In this document: one piece after another, positions 1 through 4,955 of the stretch
Position numbering within the stretch: the first letter of the stretch is position 1
Layout: each line of letters starts with the position of its first letter
Source: Nitrospirota bacterium
GTDB taxonomy: Bacteria > Nitrospirota > 9FT-COMBO-42-15 > HDB-SIOI813
Assembly (NCBI GenBank): GCA_023248365.1
Contig: JAHFER010000127.1
Location: 1 to 5,491 of the forward strand
Direction: 5' to 3'
DNA length: 5,491 nt
Made by a program: the position numbers and the translations under genes
Notes under the pieces: generated by a model
Seen by the model: only the letters and a program-made list of their open reading frames with translations
Database searches by the model: none
Told to the model about the DNA's origin: nothing

Positions 1-358
1 TGGTGCATACCTTATCTTCTGAAAGAAACAGGCATCTGAAGGCAAACATTGCCCTCAGGTTTATAAATATTGTAGTTCCGCTGATCTTTATATTTTCTGC
101 AATCATGCTGTATTTCTCATGCGATTTAAACAGCGGTCTTGGCGGTGTTTCAGAAGTTACATATCTTTCAACAATCCTGCGTTCTCTATCTCTTATGCCC
201 TTGAGTATCTCCTCTTTGAAATTATTGAGGCGGGTAAGTCCTCCGTCTTTTTTTACCTGGTAAGCTATAATACCCCACCACGGGTCGCAGCACCGGCCTT
301 TACAAAGTTCTATACATATTGAAGAGAATGATGACGTATTTGTTGAAAGGTTACTCAT
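1..358 (-). CDS. YkgJ-like cysteine-cluster protein, N-terminal part (3' end beyond window)
   Basis: The minus strand is open from an ATG at 358-356 to the left edge, giving 119 residues with no stop. A TAA codon lies in frame three codons upstream, so this is the first possible start, although no clear Shine-Dalgarno sequence precedes it. Near the N-terminus the protein has C15-x3-C19-x3-C23-C24 followed by DPWWGI. After about 80 mostly charged residues comes FRCLFLSEDKVC (C109, C118). This resembles the YkgJ/PF03692 family of putative zinc- or iron-chelating proteins, which have an N-terminal C..C..CC cluster and a later C-x-F-L..C block followed by a Y..RP..C segment; that last segment would lie off the edge. 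Members are thought to bind a metal or Fe-S cluster, and substrates are mostly unknown. The C-x3-C-x3-CC spacing is wider than the common C-x2-C-x2-CC. The assignment is by motif only. The gene lies downstream of the radical SAM gene on the same strand, separated by a palindromic repeat. Confidence 0.7.
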   Translation of the reverse strand, partial: MSNLSTNTSSFSSICIELCKGRCCDPWWGIIAYQVKKDGGLTRLNNFKEEILKGIRDRERRIVERYVTSETPPRPLFKSHEKYSMIAENIKISGTTIFINLRAMFAFRCLFLSEDKVCT

Positions 359-374
359 ATATAATTAAGATAAA

Positions 375-502
375 AGGGCTTTTGCAAAAGTCGTCATTCC
401 CGTGTAAACGGGAATCCAGAGGTATTGTAACACATTGAAAAACTGGATTCCCACTTTCGTGGGAATGACGACGCTTCGTTTAGAAAACTTTGGCAAGAGC
501 CT
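375..502. repeat. REP-like inverted pair of hairpins with degenerate outer arms
   Basis: Two 30-nt arms at 390-419 and 443-472 are inverted copies matching at 25 of 30 positions, around a 23-nt spacer. Each arm is itself a hairpin: 396-415 has an 8-bp stem with loop GTAA, and 447-466 has an 8-bp stem with loop TTTC (GAAA on the minus strand). Outside lie degenerate outer arms: AGGGCTTTTGCAAAAG at 375-390 (its last 12 bases a perfect palindrome) and CTTTGGCAAGAGCCTC at 488-503, which matches the inverse of the left arm at 12 of 16 positions. The form is that of bacterial REP/BIME or dRS3-like repeats (ATTCCC-N8-GGGAAT). The right outer arm overlaps the end of the radical SAM gene. Confidence 0.85.
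430..472 (-). terminator. possible intrinsic terminator formed by the REP hairpin
   Basis: Read on the minus strand, downstream of the radical SAM stop codon, the hairpin with stem ATTCCCAC/GTGGGAAT and loop GAAA (466-447) is followed by CCAG and then a run of five T (442-438). The four-base gap between stem and T run makes this a weaker terminator than the classical form. It could separate the radical SAM transcript from the YkgJ-like gene downstream. The larger inverted pair could alternatively pair end to end. Confidence 0.35.
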
Positions 503-1436
503 CTTGTGATATTTGATTTTTGATATTTATATACAGCTTCCCCTGAAAAGACCCGCGTCGGGCAAGCTCTTTTTCTATCAGAGAAATAACCACCCTTTTT
601 GATACACCCCATTTTGGTGCAACTAAAAATTCTCCTTTTAATTCTCCGGTAAGACGCTGCATAGCCATATCGGGTGTAATTCTTTCAAGAAAGTCGCATA
701 CAAGTTTTATATATTCTTCCACAGTGAGAACCGGTACCTGACCGGCTCTGTACATCTTCTCGAGTATAGTCTTTTCTGCGACATAAAGGTGATGTATCTT
801 AAGCCCGTCTATATCAAAACTCCCAAGGGCATCTGCGGTCTGCATCATCATATCATGCGTTTCACCGGGTAAGCCTAAAATAACATGGGTGCATACCCTG
901 AGTCCCCGGAGTTTAGTACGAACGACGGCGTCTGCAAACTGCTCGTATGTGTGCCCCCTGTTCATCTTAATGAGTGTCTCATTGTGTATACTCTGCAGGC
1001 CTATCTCCACCCATAGATGAGTCTTCTGTGAATAATGAGCAAGCAGGTCTAAAACATCATCAGGCAGGCAATCCGGCCTTGTGCCTATTGAAAGTCCTAC
1101 TACATCCGGAAATGAGAGCGCTTCATCATAGAGTTCTCTTAATAAACTGACAGGGCCGTATGTATTTGTATATGCCTGGAAGTAGACGATGAATCTCTCT
1201 GCCTTAAAATTTTTCCTGTAGAAGTCAATACCGTATTCTATCTGTGCCCTTACGGATTTCTTCTCACCCTTTGAGTTAGGGCTGAAGCTGCGATTTTCGC
1301 AGTATATGCATCCTCCATGCCCGGCAGTCCCATCCCTGTTAGGACAGGTGAAACCCGCATCAAGGGCTATCTTGTATACCTTGAAGGGGAAAAACTTTTT
1401 CAGGTATTCACTGTATGAAAAATAATATTTACCCAT
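480..1436 (-). CDS. radical SAM protein, YhcC/TIGR01212 family
   Basis: This 318-residue protein matches the YhcC family along its whole length (E. coli YhcC is about 310 residues). The Fe-S cluster motif is C31-x11-C43-x2-C46 within CPNRDGTAGHGGCIYC. The spacing is non-canonical for radical SAM enzymes in general but typical of this family. Other family blocks visible are YFQAYTNTYGPV, SIGTRPDCLPDDVLDLL, WVEIGLQS, NRGHTYE, THVILGLPGE and DGLKIHHLYV, which form the SAM-binding half barrel. The protein should be cytosolic and bind a [4Fe-4S] cluster and S-adenosylmethionine; the family's physiological substrate is not established as far as I know. The ATG at 1436 has only a weak AAGAAG about 9 nt upstream, but it gives the usual family N-terminus. 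The last codons, for EALAKVF, coincide with the outer arm of the palindromic repeat, so the C-terminus may have been reshaped by it. The gene is transcribed divergently from the small acidic protein gene. Confidence 0.93.
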   Translation of the reverse strand: MGKYYFSYSEYLKKFFPFKVYKIALDAGFTCPNRDGTAGHGGCIYCENRSFSPNSKGEKKSVRAQIEYGIDFYRKNFKAERFIVYFQAYTNTYGPVSLLRELYDEALSFPDVVGLSIGTRPDCLPDDVLDLLAHYSQKTHLWVEIGLQSIHNETLIKMNRGHTYEQFADAVVRTKLRGLRVCTHVILGLPGETHDMMMQTADALGSFDIDGLKIHHLYVAEKTILEKMYRAGQVPVLTVEEYIKLVCDFLERITPDMAMQRLTGELKGEFLVAPKWGVSKRVVISLIEKELARRGSFQGKLYINIKNQISQEALAKVF

Positions 1437-1458
1437 AATTTTTTTACTTCTTAAGCAA

Positions 1459-1489
1459 TTGCATGTTTTTTATTATAATCTGATAGAAT
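1459..1489 (+). promoter_or_regulatory. candidate promoter for the plus-strand cluster
   Basis: TTGCAT at 1459-1464 and TAGAAT at 1484-1489 are 19 bp apart, a long spacing. A second -10 candidate, TATAAT at 1474-1479, lacks a -35 at the right distance. The position would give a leader of about 80 nt before the start at 1576. The two TTGCAT hexamers at 1459-1464 and 1501-1496 form an inverted pair flanking both -10 elements. Support is weak and rests on position. Confidence 0.25.
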
Positions 1490-1501
1490 ATGATTATGCA
1501 A
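1472..1501 (-). promoter_or_regulatory. candidate sigma-70 promoter for the radical SAM gene
   Basis: On the minus strand a perfect TATAAT (1477-1472) lies 18 bp downstream of TTGCAT (1501-1496), which matches only the TTG of the -35 consensus. Transcription would begin near 1465, leaving a leader of about 30 nt before the ATG at 1436. The good -10 and correct placement support it; the -35 is weak. Confidence 0.45.
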
Positions 1502-1529
1502 CCCGGTTCAAACTCTTTACTTTTGATTA

Positions 1530-1561
1530 TTCTTAGGTTAACATAAAACCTTTATTAAGAA
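1530..1561 (+). promoter_or_regulatory. leader hairpin next to the Shine-Dalgarno sequence
   Basis: TTCTTA (1530-1535) plus GGTT (1536-1539) pair with AACC (1547-1550) and TAAGAA (1556-1561), with a seven-base loop and a five-base bulge on the 3' side. The stem ends exactly where AAGGAG (1561-1566) begins, so it could affect ribosome access. It is AT-rich and weak, and no known riboswitch class is recognised. Confidence 0.25.
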
Positions 1562-1575
1562 AGGAGATGTTAGAG

Positions 1576-1791
1576 ATGAATCTATGTCCAAAGTGTAAAC
1601 ACCAGTCGGCATGCCTCGTGCCAACTGAGTTAGATACATCTGCAGAATTGGAATCTATTGATGAGGGTCTTGAGGAGTTACGGGAGATCCAGGAGGAAGA
1701 GGAAAGTAATTCTGTATTTATTCCGGAAGATGTTGTGTTTGAAGTAATAGTGATGGAATGTGGCGACTATGAAGAAGAGTCATTTCATTAA
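1576..1791 (+). CDS. small acidic protein with N-terminal CxxC motif, unknown function
   Basis: AAGGAG at 1561-1566 touches an upstream ATG at 1567 but lies 9 nt before the in-frame ATG at 1576. The latter is therefore the likely start, giving 71 residues (74 from the upstream ATG). The N-terminus is MNLCPKCKHQSAC, with Cys at 4, 7 and 13 like the first half of a zinc ribbon. A fourth cysteine is in VIVMECGDY (C62), so C4, C7, C13 and C62 could bind one metal. The middle, about residues 24-43, is a glutamate-rich predicted helix. In all, 21 of 71 residues are Asp or Glu, so the protein is strongly acidic. I do not recognise the family. It heads the plus-strand cluster, and the structured element at 1796 begins 4 bases after its stop. 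The good ribosome site and zinc-ribbon-like layout make it a real gene. Confidence 0.72.
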   Translation: MNLCPKCKHQSACLVPTELDTSAELESIDEGLEELREIQEEEESNSVFIPEDVVFEVIVMECGDYEEESFH

Positions 1792-1795
1792 TCTG

Positions 1796-1950
1796 TTGAC
1801 GCTGAAAAATGCGGGGTACCTGTTGCGCCGAAGGCAATTGCAACGGGTCGTGCGGCGTCAGGACATCGGATTCGAACCTCAACGTACAATGGAGTACGCC
1901 TCGGCCCAAATCCTTGTCCTTCCTTGCACCTGGGCATTTTTGAGCGTCAA
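1796..1950. mobile_element. MITE-like or structured-RNA element with 17-bp terminal inverted repeats
   Basis: The ends TTGACGCTGAAAAATGC (1796-1812) and GCATTTTTGAGCGTCAA (1934-1950) are inverted copies matching at 16 of 17 positions. Both are flanked by CTG (1793-1795 and 1951-1953), a possible but very short target duplication. Inside are two further hairpins. GTTGC (1822-1826) pairs with GCAAC (1840-1844), enclosing GCC-GAA-GGC. GGACA/TGTCC (1861-1865 with 1915-1919) and GGATT/AATCC (1868-1872 with 1909-1913) enclose CGTAC/GTACG (1882-1886 with 1893-1897). The element fills nearly all of the space between two genes, contains no convincing gene, and is more GC-rich than its neighbours. It could be a non-autonomous mobile element or a structured RNA; sequence alone does not decide. 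Confidence 0.65.
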
Positions 1951-1984
1951 CTGGATGAACTATTTTTTTGGGAGAGGATAAAAT

Positions 1985-2338
1985 ATGGAGCCTGCTGAAG
2001 AGATATTAAAAGAGAAGTTGTCGAAACGGGTGCTATCGAATAAGACTACAAGAGAAGGAATGCTTGCCTGTTTAATTGTTACCATGATGAAATACCTGTC
2101 TGCAAAAGGTATGAATTCTTCTGAAGATGAGGTTCGAAGGAAAATTTATGATTATGCAGGTGAAGCCTTTAGATCAATAAAGGTAGATTTTGAGTTTCCC
2201 AACCTTGAAGATCTTAAGCGTGTAAAAAGTTTAATTGAGGATAAGATAGGAGCAGCTTCTATAAAAGAGAATGCCCCCGAAATATTCAATGAACACGAGA
2301 GGATTTGCAGTATTCTGTTTTCTAAATATGAAGGGTAG
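1985..2338 (+). CDS. hypothetical helical protein, 117 residues
   Basis: The start is well supported: GGGAGAGG at 1970-1977 lies 7 nt before the ATG. The protein has 117 residues, is rich in Lys, Glu and Leu, and appears mostly alpha-helical. It has no signal peptide, no clear membrane segment and few cysteines. A hydrophobic stretch at about residues 26-38 (LACLIVTMMKYLS) is more likely a buried helix than a membrane span. The C-terminal half has an amphipathic helix, NLEDLKRVKSLIEDKIG. I do not recognise a family. It lies 42 bp upstream of the RelE-like gene on the same strand and in the same reading frame, separated by one TAG. The position suggests co-transcription and raises the possibility that it partners the toxin, but it shows no helix-turn-helix, ribbon-helix-helix or PHD/YefM features of usual antitoxins. 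That partnership is only an inference. Confidence 0.72.
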   Translation: MEPAEEILKEKLSKRVLSNKTTREGMLACLIVTMMKYLSAKGMNSSEDEVRRKIYDYAGEAFRSIKVDFEFPNLEDLKRVKSLIEDKIGAASIKENAPEIFNEHERICSILFSKYEG

Positions 2339-2352
2339 GCAGTTGTAAACAA

Positions 2353-2366
2353 ACTTTATATAAAGT
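2353..2366. promoter_or_regulatory. 14-bp AT-rich palindrome upstream of the toxin-like gene
   Basis: ACTTTATATAAAGT is a perfect 14-bp palindrome ending 14 bp before the ATG at 2381. It has the size and position of an operator for an autoregulated toxin-antitoxin operon, and also contains TATA sequence usable as a -10. AT-rich palindromes arise easily by chance, so confidence is low. Confidence 0.3.
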
Positions 2367-2380
2367 GTATATCCTTCATT

Positions 2381-2734
2381 ATGGCAGAAGATAGCTTAAT
2401 TTTAACAGATGATTTTGTTCTCAATGCATTCAAAATCCCCAAGAATGTCCAACCTAAGATTTGGAAGTGCATAATATTACTTCTGAAGAGTAACCGGCAC
2501 CCATCCCTTCAGGTGAAACAGTTGAGGACAGGTAGAAAAGGGATAATGGAATGCAGGGTGGATGAGACATACAGATTAATATTTGAGCTTTCAGAAAGCG
2601 GGCCAATAAGACTATGGTATATAGGCCATCATGATGAGGCATTGCAGTACGGTTCCAAGATTACAGAACTTGCACCTAAGGAGAGGCATCCTGAGGTGTA
2701 TCATGATAAACTATTACATGAGATAGATTTGTAA
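2381..2734 (+). CDS. RelE/ParE-superfamily toxin-like protein
   Basis: The 117-residue product resembles RelE/ParE-type toxins. These are small proteins that usually cleave ribosome-bound mRNA (RelE, HigB) or inhibit gyrase (ParE). Recognisable blocks are HPSLQVKQL at about residues 40-48, MECRVDETYRLIFEL (56-70) and IRLWYIGHHDEALQY (76-90), matching the family pattern of HPsL..k.L, w..rv...yRl.y and i.l..ighHde.Y. Basic and histidine residues typical of the active surface (K46, R49, R65, H83, H84) are present. Residues 91-117 form a C-terminal extension beyond the usual end. No strong Shine-Dalgarno precedes the ATG, so translation may be weak or coupled to the upstream gene 42 bp away. No recognisable antitoxin flanks it: downstream is a 200-bp non-coding stretch, and upstream is the unassigned 117-residue gene. 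RelE versus ParE activity cannot be told from the sequence, and a solitary or inactive copy is possible. Confidence 0.78.
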   Translation: MAEDSLILTDDFVLNAFKIPKNVQPKIWKCIILLLKSNRHPSLQVKQLRTGRKGIMECRVDETYRLIFELSESGPIRLWYIGHHDEALQYGSKITELAPKERHPEVYHDKLLHEIDL

Positions 2735-2779
2735 TTGATATTTTTTTACCCTTTGCTTTAAAGTAAAAAACTTAATTTT

Positions 2780-2788
2780 TGTTATAAT
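2780..2788 (+). promoter_or_regulatory. candidate extended -10 promoter for the GGDEF-EAL gene
   Basis: TGTTATAAT at 2780-2788 is a perfect extended -10 (TGnTATAAT). No good -35 lies 17-18 bp upstream, which an extended -10 can tolerate. Transcription would begin near 2795, giving a leader of about 140 nt before the proposed start at 2936. The interval 2735-2935 otherwise holds only AT-rich sequence, a weak inverted repeat (TTTTTTAC/GTAAAAAA near 2742-2770) and a tandem 10-bp repeat. Confidence 0.4.
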
Positions 2789-2790
2789 TG

Positions 2791-2810
2791 TTTATCCCTT
2801 TTTATCCCTG
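2791..2810 (+). repeat. tandem 10-bp direct repeat at the presumed transcription start
   Basis: TTTATCCCTT (2791-2800) is followed at once by TTTATCCCTG (2801-2810), matching at 9 of 10 positions. The period is about one DNA turn and the repeat starts 3 bp after the candidate -10, so a regulator bound there could affect transcription start. No known regulator is recognised for this sequence. Confidence 0.45.
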
Positions 2811-2921
2811 CATTCCTGCTTTTTTCAGGTTTAAATAAATTAGCATAACTGCCGATGAAATAAGGTAAATTGCAAATCTTTGGCACATAATTACAACAGC
2901 ATTTTATTTCAACATTTTCTA

Positions 2922-2928
2922 TAGGAGG
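2922..2928 (+). promoter_or_regulatory. Shine-Dalgarno sequence that decides the GGDEF-EAL start
   Basis: TAGGAGG is the strongest ribosome binding site in the window apart from that at 1561. The only in-frame codon at proper distance is ATA at 2936-2938. An ATT at 2938 in another frame meets TAA at once, so the site serves no other reading frame. This supports initiation at AUA, or an ATG changed by one base. Confidence 0.7.
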
Positions 2929-2935
2929 ACGGACA

Positions 2936-4939
2936 ATATTTAAGCATAAAATAAAGAACCATTCTGCAGAAAACTATGCCAACCAGATTGAGGCCGTACC
3001 AATTAAACCCTACATGTTATTTCTAAGAATTCTTGCTGTCATATTTGTGGCTGAGTTTATTGTTATGGTATTCCTGGAATACCTTGATGTAACTCCAGGT
3101 GCATTTCAGTTTTTCCTGGATTCATTTTTCCTTTCTATTATAAGTTCGCCATTCCTCTATTTATTTGTTGTACGTGTTGTTGCTATCAGGCTTAAAGAAT
3201 CGGCTGATCAGGCACACAATGCTTTTGAAAATGAACTGAACGCAAAGGCATTGGCAAAACAGATGGCGCTGAAGGCATACGCTGATAATATTGTTAAAAG
3301 CGTACCGTCAGGCCTTATAGTTATATCAAGGGATCTCAGGGTATATTCAGTCAATCCTTCTTTATTAAAAATGTTTTCAATTATTGAGGATGATCTTACA
3401 GGAAAACTCATTGATGAGGTTCTGCCCTTACCCGGTCTTAATGACGCTGTACTTGATGTGCTGTCAACAGGCAGTCCCAAACAAAATATAGTCTTTCCCC
3501 TGTTTGATGGGGAGCAAGGTAAATATTTTCAGGTAAATATTATTGAGATTCTCTCTGAAGAAATAGAAAGGGAAAAACAGATCCTTATTGTTCTTGAAGA
3601 TATTACGGAACGTAAAGAATCTGAGGCAAGGATAATGCATATGGCCTATTATGACAACCTTACCGGGCTTCCAAACAGGAGACTCCTGATTGACAGGCTC
3701 AACCAGGTAATGGTCCGTATGCAGAGAGAAAAGCAATTGGCTGTAATATTGTTTATTGATTTAGACCGCTTTAAATTCATAAATGACACCTTAGGACATA
3801 ACACAGGGGATGAAGTGCTCAGGATAATCGGCGGAAAACTCAATAATCTTTGCCGTAAAAGTGATTCTGTTGCCCGCCTTGGAGGTGACGAGTTTATAAT
3901 TCTTCTACCGGAAATTGCAAGGATAGAAGAGGTAGTGCAGATTGTTAAAAGATTCCTGATAACATTAAGTGAACCTTTGAATGTGGCAGGATGTAAGTTC
4001 TCATTAAGTGCCAGCATCGGGATAAGCATATATCCAAATGATGGAGTGGATTCAGAAACGCTCATTAAAAATGCAGATGCCGCAATGTACAAGGCAAAAT
4101 CTGAAGGAAGGAACAACTGGCAGTTCTATTCTTCAAGCATGAATGAAAGCAGTTTTGAGTGGATTACCATGGAAAACAAGCTCCGTAAGGCGGTTGAGGA
4201 CGGTGATTTTATTCTGCACTACCAGCCGCAGGTTGACGTGCATACCAAGAAAGTAACAGGCATGGAAGCCCTTATACGCTGGCAGGACCCTGATAAGGGC
4301 ATTATACCGCCTAATGTGTTTATACCAGTAGCTGAAGACACAGGGCTTATTATACCAATAGGGGAATGGGTACTGCGTACTGCCTGTGCACAGAATAAGA
4401 AATGGCAGGATGATGGTTTCAGGCATTTTCCAGTAGCTGTCAATATATCAATGCGCCAGTTTAAACAAAAGGACTTTGTTGAAATTATAACCGGTATATT
4501 GAATGAGACGGGACTTGATCCTGGATACCTTGAGCTTGAACTTACAGAAAGTATAATAATGTCTGATGCAAAGGCTACAATAAAAATTCTTCATGATTTA
4601 AAGGAATTGGGTTTAAGACTTTCAATAGATGACTTCGGCACAGGTTATTCTTCTTTATCCTACCTGAAGCATATGCCAATTGATACATTGAAAATAGACC
4701 GCTCCTTTGTGAGTGACATAACATTAGATGAGAATGACTTTGCCATTTGTACCGCAATTATCAGAATGGCAAAAAGCCTTAAGATTGAAGTTATTGCTGA
4801 AGGGGTTGAGACCATGGAACAATTTACATTACTTAGTAACCTTGGCTGTGATAAAATTCAGGGCTATCTGATTTCCAAACCTCTTTTACCTGAAAAGATT
4901 AACGAATTGTTAGAATTGAAACAAACATTGTCCCTGTAG
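2936..4939 (+). CDS. membrane-anchored PAS-GGDEF-EAL cyclic-di-GMP synthase/phosphodiesterase
   Basis: Start choice: an ideal Shine-Dalgarno (TAGGAGG, 2922-2928) lies 7 nt before an in-frame ATA at 2936, giving 667 residues. The first ATG, at 3014 (641 residues), has only GAGG about 20 nt away. No ATG, GTG or TTG occurs in frame between the TAA at 2888 and 3014. Numbering below is from the ATG at 3014; add 26 for the longer form. Two membrane helices lie at about 5-24 and 35-57, with a very short outside loop. A short helical linker precedes a PAS-like sensor domain at about 88-203, ending in DITERKESE. The GGDEF domain (about 206-370) has an intact GGDEF at 290-294 and the inhibitory-site RxxD (RKSD, 281-284) five residues before it. 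The EAL domain (about 385-630) keeps E418-A-L, N477, E509/E512 (ELTES), DDFGTG at 539-544, K560, E596/E599 (EGVET) and Q616. Both halves therefore look active: synthesis from two GTP and hydrolysis to pGpG. The sensed signal is unknown. Confidence 0.92.
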   Translation: MFKHKIKNHSAENYANQIEAVPIKPYMLFLRILAVIFVAEFIVMVFLEYLDVTPGAFQFFLDSFFLSIISSPFLYLFVVRVVAIRLKESADQAHNAFENELNAKALAKQMALKAYADNIVKSVPSGLIVISRDLRVYSVNPSLLKMFSIIEDDLTGKLIDEVLPLPGLNDAVLDVLSTGSPKQNIVFPLFDGEQGKYFQVNIIEILSEEIEREKQILIVLEDITERKESEARIMHMAYYDNLTGLPNRRLLIDRLNQVMVRMQREKQLAVILFIDLDRFKFINDTLGHNTGDEVLRIIGGKLNNLCRKSDSVARLGGDEFIILLPEIARIEEVVQIVKRFLITLSEPLNVAGCKFSLSASIGISIYPNDGVDSETLIKNADAAMYKAKSEGRNNWQFYSSSMNESSFEWITMENKLRKAVEDGDFILHYQPQVDVHTKKVTGMEALIRWQDPDKGIIPPNVFIPVAEDTGLIIPIGEWVLRTACAQNKKWQDDGFRHFPVAVNISMRQFKQKDFVEIITGILNETGLDPGYLELELTESIIMSDAKATIKILHDLKELGLRLSIDDFGTGYSSLSYLKHMPIDTLKIDRSFVSDITLDENDFAICTAIIRMAKSLKIEVIAEGVETMEQFTLLSNLGCDKIQGYLISKPLLPEKINELLELKQTLSL

Positions 4940-4955
4940 TTCCATTTAAATCTGC

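Noticed and set aside
3..263. Open frame of 86 codons on the plus strand
   Set aside because: It is antisense to the partial cysteine-cluster gene, whose protein has recognisable family motifs. The plus frame has no ribosome site or coherent protein pattern.
390..472. CRISPR-like pair of repeats
   Set aside because: There are only two units, in inverted orientation and each palindromic. There are no further repeats, spacers or cas genes.
394..612. Minus-strand 72-codon frame
   Set aside because: It overlaps the 3' end of the radical SAM gene in another frame and runs through the palindromic repeat (residues like FPRKWESSF are the usual translation of such repeats).
1866..1881. tRNA T-arm-like GGTTCGAATCC on the minus strand at about 1878-1868
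   Set aside because: No acceptor stem, anticodon arm or CCA-proximal layout can be drawn around it. The bases instead take part in the nested hairpin of the element, so the match is probably coincidental.
1760..1981. Plus-strand 73-codon frame and the minus-strand frame 1718-1909
   Set aside because: Both are mainly translations of the structured element at 1796-1950 and overlap the acidic protein gene. Neither has a ribosome site.
2789..2935. Cyclic-di-GMP riboswitch in the leader of the GGDEF-EAL gene
   Set aside because: The conserved core and tetraloop/receptor features of the GEMM-I type are not visible, and the region is AT-rich with no stable fold I could draw.
2976..3026. Short upstream reading frame of 16 codons overlapping the ATG at 3014
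   Set aside because: Its ATG is 47 nt from the Shine-Dalgarno sequence and the product has no notable pattern. The in-frame extension from 2936 explains the region better.
3649..4116. Minus-strand 155-codon frame inside the GGDEF-EAL gene, and similar frames at 3208-3736 and 4133-4757
   Set aside because: They are antisense shadows of a gene with all its domain motifs intact, and have low-complexity serine/leucine-rich translations.
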